DNA of 64,000 nt from Populus alba (lineage: Eukaryota; Streptophyta; Magnoliopsida; Malpighiales; Salicaceae), in assembly GCF_005239225.2 (NCBI RefSeq), contig NC_133297.1, positions 6,518,392 through 6,582,391 of the forward strand, read 5' to 3'. Positions 23,001-34,892 of this stretch are shown piece after piece. Under the pieces are notes generated by a model. That model was not told the origin of the DNA, did not search any database, and was given only the letters and a program-made list of their open reading frames with translations. Every line of letters starts with the position of its first letter. Positions within the stretch are counted from its first letter, which is position 1. The translations under genes and the position numbers were made by a program.

Positions 23001-26000
23001 GCTGAGCCAGTATAGAGCATTTTTTGTGATCTATCTCTGCTGTGTGGAGCAGAATGAGGATTGTTTCTAGATAAATATTCATCCAGGAGGGACTGCAAGT
23101 AATCAACAACATCTTTTGTCCAGAGCTCTGTGCGGGACACCTGATTTTTGTCAGATGTCCCAGAAGAAATGCTGGTAGAACTTGGTCGCACCTACAAAAG
23201 ATGGCCATAATCTGCTATTGAAAATAGTGAAATAAGCAAGTACCTCCATGTGCTAGTGCTAGTGCTAGTGTTCAAGCAGCTCTACCTGATTAAGATAAGT
23301 TACTTTAATAAACCAAGTGGCTCGTAATAATGGTACATTGTTCCTGATAAGAACTTCCAAAAGTGATCTCTTCCTATATCCATGGGGCACATGATCGGCC
23401 AAAGAACGCAATCTTTTATGGGGCTGTGATAAACCCTGGCATAAGGAACAAAGAAAAAGGTGTTACAAGGAAGCCAATAAGAGAGCAGGACTGTTTATCA
23501 GCTGAAATTTTCAAACATGTGATGATAGGAAACACAAAAGGCAGTTTCCAAGGTTACATGCATAAATATTTGCTCATATGATGCTCTTCTCAATTTATTT
23601 CAGTAACACCAGCATACAGAGCTTCAAAATTCTATTTGATATGTAAAATGTTTTTCATGAATACAACTGAACAGTACATATCAGTTAGAGACAATTGAGT
23701 GCTACTAAAAAATTATAGTTGAATCAATAGAAAAGATGGGCATGGAAATATAAAAGGCGCTCCATGTTCATATGTAGACAATTTTACCTATGCACATAAA
23801 ATCTCCCTCGGCAACCTTGACAAGCATATACTATGTTTTAATTGTAGACTTCATATGCTGCATCCAATTACTATAGCTTATTCCAATTATAAGTATTAAA
23901 ATATATGACAAATCATCACAACCACCATGCGCTGTTATACAGAAAAAAGATGTCAGAGATTGATGCTACATGGAAATTTTATAGCAATATTTCAACCTTC
24001 TCCCTCACTTGACTCATGATGCGCTATCTTCCATATATAAAAAACAACTTTATGGTTACAACTTTAAGCATATCTAGTTAGAAAGGACAAGCATGTTACA
24101 GGTACATAGTTTTTAGTACCTGCCAAGATAAAATGTAGCCAGTTTTTTTCTTCTCAAAGTTTAAACTTAAGAGCACCCCTCCTCCTTCCCACGATTCAAT
24201 GTGTATCACAACCAAGTAGGTTTAGGAATGACATGCATCACAGTTCCTCTAGACATCCACATGGGCTTTACTTAAGAGCACCCGCTCCCTCCCACAATTC
24301 AATGCATATCACAACCAAGTAGGTTTAGGAATGACATGCATCACAGTTACTCTAGGCATCCACATGGGCTTTAAGCAAGTTAAAAAATAGGTCCATTGAC
24401 CAGGCAGATTTGCGATATTGCATTTTACAACCAGGTATTAAAATATAACTCTAGCAAACAGGATTGAAAAATAGAGGTGAGATACTGTCCGTTCATCATA
24501 GCAGGCTCATTTTCTTTTAGAGAAACTTGGAAACCATATTATACCTCAATCCATTTCTTCTTTAAGTCTTCAACACAAGGTCTTTGTTCAGGAAATACAC
24601 CGGGCTTAGTTAATAATGAACCAGAAAGAGGCACACCATAAACTTGACCAGCCTGCCATGATGAGCATAGATGTTCAGACTTGATGATGAAATTGTAAAA
24701 GAACACAGTTTCAAATACACGCGGGATCAACATATATGGAGCATTCATGTCAGAAAAAAACTGTCATAAATACGACATATAATTAGAAAGGGAAAGGGCA
24801 TGCCTTGCGCTTTTGGGCGCGAGACTCATTAATGGCCCTCAGACATTTTCTGATAGCCTGAAAGAGTAAAGTTCCACTATTAGTAATTGCTAATCACCTT
24901 CATAAGAGAGCAGCTTTTCATATGTGAACAAAAAATGAAACAAACATCATAGCGTCCAACAGATATTTAAAAAAAAAATCATAGCTTCCAAATAGAAGTG
25001 ATTAACCTCTTTGCATTTTTTGACAACAGGACTGGTAAAATTTGGAGCCTGAGTATGTGAGATTTCTCTGCCTTCCTAAGAACTCACAAAATAAAAAATA
25101 AATCAATTATCGATATCAAGGCTTGTAAATATTTGCATGCAAATATCAAGACCTATTTTTGACAAGTACATATTAACAACCCAATTCTCAGAATTCAAAT
25201 CACTTAAGCACCTAAATATAAAGGGATCCATTAAATATAATTTCCTCTAGCAAGTTTGAGGTTGAGACGGTGTGAGCAGAGATAACATCATAAGCTTGAA
25301 AAGGCATTTAAGTTCTTTTTCCCTGGGGCAATGTTCAAGACAAAACAACCACTAAAATGCTGCAAGGTGTCCACATTTATAATGTTGCATGTGACAAAGC
25401 ATTAATGAATGAAAAAATACCTCAAGTCCTTCAACAACTGCCTCCTTATATCCAGACGCAACATATTTATTAGTGAGAGTCTCCTCGGGGCAATTTGGTG
25501 TTTGGGGATGAAAGTCAGGGGGACCAAGTCTAAGATTTAGAAAGAGATGATTATACAATGGATAAGAACCATAACCAGCAAATAAAGGTGGAACTAGGAA
25601 GAAAATTTTAAACAGCAAGCATCCCAAATCATAATGAAAGTCTATTAAATTCTTAACTGAAATTATTCCAAACAAATGAAGAGATATAACTAACTAAATG
25701 GAAATTGGTGCCACCGCTTTTTTTTTTTTTTTTGGTTGTGTGTGCTGTAAGTGATGCTATTGATAAAATTACCGGGAATTCAAAGGCTCTTTATCACACT
25801 TCAACTTGTACGGTATCAGTGGAGGAAGTCGCCTACACAGTACAGAACACCAGTTTGAGTTTATACAATCATGAACAGAAAATTTGCCCTTTAGAATGTT
25901 AAAAATTATGCAACTCTTTGAAGAAAACTGCTGCGAATTGTATCTATTTGAAAAGAAAGGGAAAGATCATCATACTGACAGCGGGAACAAGGAACAAAAG

Positions 26001-26695
26001 AAAAATCTCAATATCTAACAGTTAACATGCAGCTAAATAAAAAAAAAGAGCTAGGCAGTGACTGGTGTAATAACGAAAATAGTTGAGTTCCTAGCCCTTT
26101 CTTTGTGAGGCTAGTACAAAGCACAGAGATGTGCAGATGTGTTATGAACTAAGAAGCAATGTAATAATGAAAATAGATGAGTACCTAGCCCTTTCTTTGT
26201 GAGGCTAGTACAAAGCACAGAGATGTGCAGATGTGTTATGAACTAAGAAGCAATTTCGATATAGAAATTCATTCATATGTGTGTAGGTGCACCAGGATAT
26301 CCAGACAATCAATATCCAACAAACAAAATTCCTTGCATTCTCACCAGACCCCAAATGATTATTGTATGAAAGTGAACACGCACAGGAGATTCAAGAACCT
26401 TGTTCTGAAAATGATCAGCAGGCAACACTTGAAAGCTTATCACAGACCAAAGGCATGTTGACATCGTATTGTGCATGAAACTAGAAAATGTGACTGTTCA
26501 GAGCCAGGAGCCACTGATTTATTATCAACAGTTCATGAAAGGCAACAAATATTGAAAACCAATTTACCTAGGGTTTATAGAGAAGTTGGATGCCAATGAC
26601 GATGAATCAGTTCGGGTGCTATCTCTAGCAGATGCTCCTCCAATGGAGCTATTGTTAACTGCACTGGTGCAGCTGGCATCATGATACCTTTGCAT
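14075..26695 (-). CDS. MED12: Mediator subunit MED12, complete, 12 coding exons
   Basis: MED12 belongs to the Mediator kinase module (with MED13, CDK8 and cyclin C), which regulates RNA polymerase II in the nucleus; in Arabidopsis it is CENTER CITY/CRYPTIC PRECOCIOUS. Coding exons, 5' to 3': 26695-26568, 25832-25773, 25529-25421, 25075-25007, 24857-24804, 24652-24545, 23435-23286, 23191-22844, 22714-20310, 19424-16839, 16153-15826, 14524-14075. They sum to 6795 bp, 2264 residues, close to about 2235 in Arabidopsis. The start [17 protein letters not shown] and end [14 protein letters not shown] match the family ends. The Med12 domain is about residues 145-226 ([32 protein letters not shown]). 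A basic, charged linker ([29 protein letters not shown]) ends exon 9. Intron 24803-24653 has a GC donor; the others checked are GT-AG. No frameshift was seen. Confidence 0.97.
24166..24373. repeat. About 105-bp tandem duplication in a MED12 intron
   Basis: Two adjacent copies begin CTTAAGAGCACCC and run through ACCAAGTAGGTTTAGGAATG to CACATGGGCTTTA. The copies meet near 24271 and differ at about ten positions. They lie in the intron between exons 24652-24545 and 23435-23286. Confidence 0.85.
24653..24803 (-). other. GC-AG intron of MED12
   Basis: The exon ends CGCAAG (…QKRK) and the intron starts GCATGC; the acceptor is GGCAG before GCTGGTCAAG (AGQV). The join gives KRKAGQVYGV, as in the family. 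The donor is a weaker GC form than in RopGEF. Confidence 0.8.
26067..26254. repeat. 94-bp tandem duplication in MED12 intron 1
   Basis: Copies 26067-26160 and 26161-26254 are adjacent and differ at only about three positions. They include CCTAGCCCTTTCTTTGTGAG and GATGTGCAGATGTGTTATGA. The high identity implies a recent event. Confidence 0.92.
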
Positions 26696-28035
26696 TTCTC
26701 CAAACTACCATCTGCATACTGCTCCCAGCATCGAACTACTACGAGCTCTATAGCTAAACCACATTGAGAAAAACATATTAAACCACATAGAAAACCAAAA
26801 CAACACAGAAGATACAGATTCAAAGAAATGAAAAAACAAACCCAGCTGTATGACCTCAAGCATGAAATCTACACCTTAATTGATAAAATTCCATCAACAA
26901 CCATATAATTTGAATTGAAAAGGCTGTTTTTTGCAGTCACCAATCTCTTAGATGATGAGCATGATTTCCTGTGGCTATGAAGCCAATTATTTTTCATAGC
27001 AGACAAAATTGACCAGTTGAGCACAATGGAAACAAGAAAACAAATTACAGAAAGAAAAAATCTATACCGTTGGGCTTAAATGAATCATGATAATGTATAG
27101 AAAAATGTTGCCATGAACAGCCACAGGAGCATATCCTAGACACATAAGGTAAAAAAAATAAAAAACACTCGCTTTCTTCACTTGCTGGTTTTGTTTATCA
27201 TGAAATCAATGCAAATTTGATACAGAACTACAAATGGTGTTTTGGAGGGAAAATAAAGATTCGGAACTCTAAATTGCTGATAGTCAAATATTAGGTATAT
27301 AAACCAGAATAATCCTTTTCATTTTCCAATAAACAAGTACACAAACAAACCATAAGGTAAAAATTTCAAAACCTAAGTCAGCATTTTGGAGTGGCAACCA
27401 TCTCTTCTAGTAGCTAGTTTGAACCAGTCCAAGACCCCCTCTTTCCTGCCCCATCCAGTGGTCCTGGAACAAGCATATCTAGGGTTTCTAATATCAAGAA
27501 CAAAAGGTTGAACATGGACATCACGTAACGAACTTTTCAACTTGAAATACATAACCCAAGTATGTGTTACTTGCTCTGATCCAGAATATTAATCAAAATA
27601 ACCAAACTTGCAATGTTAGTTGTAAAACAACACCACAAAACTAATCAAATTTACTCTGATCTACAAAACCTAAGCTTAAAAAATGTCACCAATAACTCAA
27701 AATTCAATCTGTTCCTCTAAACCCAGCAACCTCAAGCTACTAAAACCCCAAACAACACACAATATGAATCCAAAACCCAATATAACAACCATAAATCCAA
27801 TCTAAATTACCATAAAAACAAATACCTTTAATCAATCTAAATCAACAATTCACAAACAAAATCACCATATCCACAAGAATCAAAACAACTAGGGTTTACA
27901 CCGAACTCTGATTCATTGAGCTCGAACACGATAAGCAAGCTATTGAGGAAGATAGGGTTTTATGGCAAATTCGTAATCGAAGCAAAAAGTGAATAGATAG
28001 CGATATAGCGCGATTAGGAGGGGGGGGAATCTTAC

Positions 28036-28100
28036 CTTAAAAGAAATTTAAGATTCGAAGAGAGAGAGAGATAGAGGGAGGGAGGAGCGGGCTGCTTTTT
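28036..28100 (-). other. Probable non-coding first exon (5' UTR) of MED12
   Basis: On the minus strand a CT-rich stretch (28061-28072, CTCTCT run) is followed by TTTTAAG and the donor GTAAGATT at 28035-28028. The first coding exon starts at 26695, so a leader intron would span most of 28035 to about 26880. The transcription start and the leader acceptor are not proven. Confidence 0.5.
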
Positions 28101-29640
28101 AATATTTTCACGGTGGACAGAGAGAAAAGGAAGAGGGTTTGACTCTTTAGCTATTTCTTGTTTATTTTGGAGACGAGGACGATGATTATGATGACGACGA
28201 CGATGATGATGATGTTACTTGTTTCCTGTGTTCGAACTTCGAACAATAGAAACCGAAGCGACCATACAAAATAATTATTATTATATCAATGGTGTTAAAA
28301 ATTGATTTTTTGCTGTTTGTTTTACGTGTTTAGCCTTGGGACTATTGTGTTTTATGTGGAGGAATTTTTGAAAGGAAGAGACTGGGAGTTAAGAGGGAAT
28401 GCCAGCAGATAATTGGGACTGTGTTGAAGGCTTTTTCAAGCGGTGAAAAATGTGATAGATGTTATTCTTATTATCGATTATATTATATTATATTATAGAA
28501 AATTCTAGATCACATGGAAAATTACTGTTACTGTGACTTGCACAGTGGATTTTTTTATTTATGAAGGCTTGAAGTGGGGGTATTTTTATCCAGGTAATAT
28601 TTTACCCAAATGCCTAGGCTTTTTCTAAGTCCGGGTGCATGGGCTGAGGTTTTTTTTCACTTTTTTTAATATTAAATTTTTATTAGTTTTTTATTTAATT
28701 TTAACTATTTATATAAATATTTTTAATACACTATGGTTTAATTTTTACTTAATTTGCCAATTTGATTTCAACCATTTTTTTTCTAATATTGGTAGATATT
28801 ATTTTTCTACAACCCTACTCTTTTTTTTTTTTCAAGGATCACCTTTCTCTATGTGTATTTTTTATTATTATTTTATTAAATAAAATATTGATTTCAAAAA
28901 AAAATTATTAAATATAATAGAGTCTATGCTCTATTTTTCGAGATCATGTATTCACATTCACATCTATTTCTTTTTTATTATTATTTGATCCCTTGTTAAA
29001 TACGGTTTAATTTACTATTTTCATATTAAATAGTAATATTTATTTTACATGCGCAACTTTGCATAATTTTTTTTTTCTTTGATTTCTCCAATCACTTTCA
29101 TGTATTTTTCTATTTTTATTATTATTTAATTAAATAAAAATTTGATTATGATAAACAAAGTCTTTAAATACAATCGGGTAAATACCGATGTTGTAAGATC
29201 AAATATCTTGATCAATGTCTATATTTTAATTTTTTTTAATTTCAGTCTTTAACTATTGCTAACAACTTTTTTTTTTTGGAATTTATTGGCATAAATTGTT
29301 CATTATTTATTTAAATACATGCATAATTTTTTTTATTATAATTATGATTTTTTTGTCACAAAATATATTGAAAAAACCTGCATATTTATTTATTTATTTT
29401 GAAAAAATATTTAATCCATGACATAACATTGTTAGTTTAGAAATTGTATTAAAAGGATGCTATATTATTGATTATATACATGTAATATTATACTATACTT
29501 TAAAATGCATTGAAAAATCACTGTGTTGGTATTATGTATATAGAGTATTTATATTGTGGACTACAATGTAGATATTCAAAGCATTATGAAGGGTGTTGTT
29601 GTCTTTTGCACCTTTTATTTCAAAAGTTAGTGTGTTTTGG
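28101..29640. other. MED12 upstream region and AT-rich intergenic DNA
   Basis: It contains a GAT/GAC trinucleotide tract at about 28172-28214, close to the presumed MED12 promoter. Beyond 28490 the sequence is very AT-rich with long T runs. No coding frame is supported. Confidence 0.45.
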
Positions 29641-29648
29641 GTTTGACA
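29641..29648. repeat. 8-bp target-site duplication, left
   Basis: GTTTGACA, repeated exactly at 31898-31905. Confidence 0.8.
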
Positions 29649-30127
29649 CATAGTTATTAAACCTGGACCGGCCTGGCGGGTTAACTTGAAAACCGGTCGA
29701 CCCGGTGGATGGACCAGTTCGGGTTAGGAGAAAGACCGTCAAAGGAAAAAAACCGGTAAAACCCGATTGATCCGGCGGGTCGACCCTAGATTCGGGCAAA
29801 CTCGGACGACACCCGGCATTTGTAATACATAAACTGCCATTTGCAAAATCAAAACTCGATTCATGAACACAATCAACGTAACATTTAAATCCCGCAAAAA
29901 CTATCAAATATGAGTTAAACTCGGAAATGAAACACGTAAAACTTAAATAACGAGCTCGCAAGTTACTACTGACTTAGGGGAAGAGCAGGAGATAGGAGAA
30001 GGAGGGAAATGAAGGCAGGAGAGGAAGTGATCGAGCAGTGGTTACTGAGGAGTGAGGACATGGCGATCGCTAATGAAGATGGGATCTGATGGAGAGAGTG
30101 GTTTTTTTTTTTGTTTTAGATAGAGAT

Positions 30128-31269
30128 GGTGTTTGGCAATGCTTGTGCGGCTGCGGTTTGTAAAAAAGCCGTAAACCACCCGTTTGGTTAACCACAAACC
30201 ACAGTTTAATTTGACGTGGGTCCCATTAGAAACTGCGTTTCAAATGCAAAAAATGAAAAGCAATTATCTTTTGTTTTTCATGCATTTCTGCTCTCTCTCA
30301 TCACCAACGATTTCCAATTGCTTTCCCAATTGTTCTCCTTTGTCCCTCATCAATTTGCAATAACTCTTCCCAATGGTAAAAAAAAAAAAACCCAAAAATT
30401 TCACTGAAAGCAGTGTTGAAGATCTATGCCCAGGTTCCTTCATGCGGTTTCACCTCTCTCTCACCACCAAACTTTTCCAACAACGGATTACGGTCAATCT
30501 CCAACGGATTACGGTTGCAGATCAATTACTTAGTCACAAACTTATTCCTAGTCACAAAATCACTGAAATTCCCTTCCTTCAAAACGATGATGTCCTTGTC
30601 GTCAATCTCAGGCTCCTTGTAAGAATCCAATTCAGAGTCATCGAGATCAGAGTAGTTGTCGAGGTCATCTTCGTTGTCGAATTCTTCGTCGAATTGGTCC
30701 GGATCGGGGTAGTGGTCCCGGTCGTGGTCCCGGTCGTGGCCGTGGCCATGAGGAACGGCGTCGGTTTCTTCTTCGAGGGAACTAAGATCCTCATCGTCAT
30801 CTTCGGCGGCAACGTTTTGGAGTTTTGAGAGAGAGGGAGAGAGCTGAGAGAAGAGAAGGAGAACGGTGAGAGAGAGGAGGAAAATGAAGCGAGTCGACAT
30901 TGTAATTTTTTTTAAAAAATATAAAAACAATTATTTAAAAAAATTCTAATTTCCATGAAAGGTAATTCTAAAGGCGCTTTTCAAGTCAGCACAGCACCAG
31001 GTCCTGGACGACGTCGTCTTGATATTTATTTTCAGTGATTTTGAACCACAGTTTTACCAAACGCAAAACTGTTTTTTTTCCACCACAATTGTTGAACCAC
31101 AGTTTTGTAACCAAACACAAAAAACTATTTTTTTTTAAAACCACAACTTCAATCACAGTTTTAACAAAACACCAACTTTTTTTAAAATCAACCTCACAAA
31201 AAGTACTTTTTATGAAACTGCTTTTTACAAACCACAGCCACAAAAGCTACCACAATACCAAACACACCC
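30128..31269. mobile_element. Nested TIR element carrying a gene fragment (Pack-type)
   Basis: The left end (GGTGTTTGGCAATGCTTGTG) and the reversed right end (GGGTGTGTTTGGTATTGTGG) both continue into GGCTGYGGTTTGTAAAAA, giving imperfect inverted repeats of about 45 bp. Flanks ATAGAGAT and AGAGAGAG could be a decayed 8-bp duplication. Sub-terminal CCACAGTTTTG-type repeats also occur. The interior contains the PDI-like exon fragment. Confidence 0.7.
30526..30900 (-). pseudogene. Captured N-terminal fragment of a PDI-like (PDIL1-3/1-4 type) gene
   Basis: A 124-residue open frame starts MSTRFIFLLSLTVLLLFSQL, a clear signal peptide. A long acidic region follows (DDDEDLSSLEEE, a His/Asp stretch GHGHDRDHDRDHYPDPD, then DLDNYSDLDD), then KEPEIDDKDIIVLKEGNFSD, the known lead-in to the first thioredoxin domain of plant PDI-like proteins. 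It breaks off at FVTRNKFVTK, before the CGHC active site, so no oxidoreductase activity is possible. The frame is intact and could make a short secreted or ER acidic peptide if transcribed. It sits wholly inside the nested TIR element, so capture by the transposon is the simplest reading. Confidence 0.8.
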
Positions 31270-31897
31270 AGAGAGAGCCGGGGGGGTGAAGATTGAAGAG
31301 TAGTAATTGTCTAAGCTAGGGGGTGATGTGGAGGGTTTTTATTTCAATCCATTAAATAATTATTTTAGTTTTTTTATTAAAAAAAATTATAAATGCATAA
31401 AGTTTATTTTATAGTTTATAATAATAAGAAATACACTAAAACAGAAGAGTTTTTTATAATAATAAGAGTTTTTTTCACACACAGAAGAGTTTTTTCACAC
31501 TTTTAATGTAAAAAAAATTATGTTTTTTAAATAATAATAAAAAAATTGGTTTAAATACTTTAACTTAAAAATATAACATAGTATTTTTTCAATGTGTGAT
31601 CTGAAGTTTTTTAATAAATATATTTTATGTTCACAAAAAAAAAGTATATTTTTTCAATATGGGAATAAAACACTTTTTTAAGTTTAAATACTTCAACTTA
31701 AAAGCACAATATAATATCTTTTCAATGTATGATAAAAAAATTTTTAAAATATTTTTTTAAAACTTCATTATTTACAGCATGTATAACATATATTCACATT
31801 GATTTTTTTTTTTTTTTAATTTTTTCGGGTTAGCCCATAAAACCTGGGACTCGGTCCCTTAGCCGGGTCAACCCCCGGACCGGGTTTGATAACTATA

Positions 31898-31905
31898 GTT
31901 TGACA
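31898..31905. repeat. 8-bp target-site duplication, right
   Basis: GTTTGACA, an exact match to 29641-29648. Confidence 0.8.
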
Positions 31906-32354
31906 TGATCATTAGACCCATAATATTTAAAATATTTTTTATATTCTCAATATTTTTTTTATATTTAAAAAAAATGTCATTAACCCTATACTAGTGGGAA
32001 AATAGACCACGTGACATCTCGTAATAACCGCTTCCCAATTCTTCTCGTTTAATAAACATGATTAGTTCTGAGTGGCCGACAACGTTTTAAAGCCCCCCAA
32101 ATATACAAAAACAGTCAAAAGTCTTTGAACTGGTTTTGAGAAGATTATCATCTCCAACTTTAGAAATCGTGCTTTCGAGCTTTGATTGAATATTAAATCA
32201 GCCAACTCTCCTGGTGCATGCAAGAGCCAACAAAGATCTTCGATCTCAAGTTTCAATCGATGGGAATGATAAACATCTTCGGAAAATACTTTTAAATAAT
32301 TTTGTAAATCTTCCAGACACATACGAGGTACGATTTTAAATTCGGACAATGAAT

Positions 32355-32526
32355 GATAGGTTTGTATTTACGTTTAAAAAATGTTTTTTAAAAAATATAT
32401 ATATTTTTTAATAATTTTTATATTATTTTGATCTATCAATGTCAAAAATAATTTTTTAAAATAAAAATATATTTTTTTAAAAAAAAATTATTAAAAAAAA
32501 TCAATGTTATACTCTAAACACCCCCG
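32355..32526 (-). mobile_element. AT-rich MITE remnant
   Basis: Minus-strand sequence carries the family landmarks GTGTTTAGAGT, TTATTTTTGACATTGATAGA and TCAAAATAATATAAAAA. It is degraded, with no clear target duplication. Confidence 0.5.
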
Positions 32527-33026
32527 AAGTCTCTGACAAGTAACAACCTTGTAAATAATTATTGAATGATACTTCAAAACTAGTCTAGATTTACGACAAA
32601 AACAGCATCGTTTTCATACAAATAGATCCTCATTTTCTTATGATTTTAAATCCAAGAATTTATAGGACAGATCTAACAAGACAGTGCCCAGTAGATAGGG
32701 GATCCAATTGAGAATTGAGTGCAAGTTGGGGGGTAAATACGTTGTTTGTCACGATACTGTAAGGGACCACCAGCCATCACCAACGCCCTTTCATGTGCAC
32801 GCGTGAGACCTGGGGAGATAGGTGGGGAATGGAATCGAGGATTAGATTTTGAACATATGGGATCCATCTTACAAAAGGCAAATTCCCCAAGGGTAGGATA
32901 AGAATAAGAATAAGGGAAAATGGAAGTTTTTTCTGTTTCTTTTCCTTTTTTGTTTTTAATCCTAGGGTACTCTTACGTCAGCTTTCCGAGTTTAGTCAAC
33001 CATTTGGAAACGCGGGTCAACCCGTA

Positions 33027-33178
33027 TTTTTAAAAAATTAATTTTTTTGTTAAATATTTTTTATATGTTTTTAATTATTTTAATGCGCTGATCTTAAAAA
33101 TAATTTTTTAAAAATAAAAAAATATATTATTTTAATATATTTTAACATAAAAAACATTTTAAAAATAATCACAACTAC
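33027..33178. mobile_element. AT-rich MITE remnant
   Basis: Shares TTAATTATTTTAATGCGCTGAT and TTAAAAATAATTTTTTAAAA type blocks with the other copies. Ends are unclear. Confidence 0.4.
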
Positions 33179-34235
33179 ACTTCTAGTCATACAAAAATGG
33201 TCCCTCTTCCATGCTTTATAAAGAAATTAATATCCAAAAGGATTTCTCGATTAGTGACGAACCAGGGAGTAAGTCCATGCTTTAAAAAGACATTAATATC
33301 CAAGTTAAAGCATTTATTGATTGGTGACAGACCATGGAGTTTGTTAGCCTGGCATTGAACTCAAGTATCAATCACACTTTAAAAATATCATGCTGAGTCT
33401 AAGTGCTAAGATGACTTATCCTGGGGTGAACCTATTTTGATATGGACTTGGCCAAGTGCTAGACTCAGGTGTTAAAAAACACCCTTAACAAGCACCAACT
33501 AGTAAGGATTCTTTTTATCTTCGGAAATCATTTAGGAATGAGAAGATGAAAGATGGAATTTATTGAATCTAAATGATTTAAATACTCTTTAAACCATTCA
33601 GATAAGGGTTCAAAACTCATATTCTAAATAGATAAATTCTTTTAAATACTATAATATTTATCACATTAAAGCAATAACAAATATTTTTTTCTTGAAATTT
33701 AATGTTCATTGCTATATTTATTATTTATTTCTCTCTTAAAAATTAATGATTTTATCCTCGAATTGCACACAAGCCTCTCAAAACAGAACCCTTTAAAGAT
33801 ACTAGAAGGCATTCATCGTGAGATAATTTCTATATTGTGGAGAATAAAATTTTTTGAACAATAACCCTTGATTCACTCATGATCCAACCAGAACAATCTT
33901 ATTTTTAAACATAATGGATTTTGAAGCACATGAATTAACATTGAAACCCTCCGATATGGAGACCTGAAAAATGTTGAATTGGAGATGCTGCTCTAATACT
34001 AAACTTGCCACGATCCCCGGTTTCCTCCGTGCATCTTCAAATAAAGGTGGCGTCAATGTAGTCAGCGGTGGCGAGTAATTGTATTCAAATTGTTTGCCAG
34101 TGCCACAGCTGCCAGAGCAGTGAGTCATCCGATACGTCTCCTCCACCCGTGTGTGTTCTTTTCTATTAAATTCCAATAAAAGGAAGTGCCAAAGACTCGA
34201 TAGCACGGTGAAAACAGATCAGCCCAGAAAATAAT

Positions 34236-34430
34236 GTTTAGTATTATGATAATGACTGTTTTTAAAGTGTGTTTTTATTTAAAAATACATTAAACTAATA
34301 TTTTATTGTTTAAAACTCAATTTTAACATAAATTAATTAAAATGATCCAAAATAAAAATAAAAACTAATTTAAAACAAAAACTAAAAAATAAAAGATTTT
34401 CAAAAATATTTTTTGAACACGAAACAAATT
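34236..34430 (+). mobile_element. AT-rich MITE remnant
   Basis: Begins TGACTGTTTTTAAAGTGTGT and continues AAAATACATTAAACTAATAT, then TTAAAATGATCCAAAATAAA and TTTGAACACGAAAC. This follows the family layout in plus orientation. Confidence 0.5.
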
Positions 34431-34724
34431 AACAAGCTTGGAGAAAGAAATAGCGGCAATCTAGGATTATGAATTGGATTGCAACTTGCAAGTGACCGCA
34501 CTTAAAAAGTGGAGGATGATTAGCGAAATCCCACGTAAACATAAATAAATAAATAAATAAATAATCTGGGTTTGATGGTTAAAGGTATACGTTTCTTCTT
34601 TTAAGAAATTTAAATCTTAATCGGAGGTTGAGAACCAAAGGATGAATTTAATTTCAATGTGCAGGAACAGCTAAGGTGAAAACCAGAAAAAAGAAAAAAA
34701 AACAGCAATTGTTGCTAAATTAAA

Positions 34725-34892
34725 TCTGTTTGGGAGTCTAGTTATGATTATTTTTAAAGTATTTTTTACTTGAAAATGCATCAAAATAATATATTTTTTA
34801 TTTTATATATTAGCACATTAAAATAATTTAAAAATATAAAAAATTATTAATTTGAAATAAATAAATAAAATATTTTTTTTTTAAATTGTGTT
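34725..34892 (+). mobile_element. AT-rich MITE, best-preserved copy
   Basis: It reads TGTTTGGGAGTCTAGTTATG, then TTTTTAAAGTATTTTTTACT, GCATCAAAATAATATATTTT and TAGCACATTAAAATAATTTA. I recall this layout as a very abundant Salicaceae hAT-type MITE, beginning GTGTTTGGGAGTGCGG. Confidence 0.6.

Larger units (their letters stand above)
29649..31897. mobile_element. hAT-like TIR element (non-autonomous), with nested insertion
   Basis: The left end reads CATAGTTATTAAACCTGGAC and the right end, reversed, reads TATAGTTATCAAACCCGGTC. The inverted match is good and continues as GC-rich CCGG/GGGTT sequence inward. A perfect 8-bp duplication (GTTTGACA) flanks it, the hallmark size for hAT insertions. 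No transposase frame is present, so it is non-autonomous. It carries the second element at 30128-31269. Confidence 0.75.

Noticed and set aside
32062..32349. 95-codon minus-strand frame with fairly normal composition
   Set aside because: No recognisable motif, no neighbouring exons, flanked by transposon remnants. Treated as chance.
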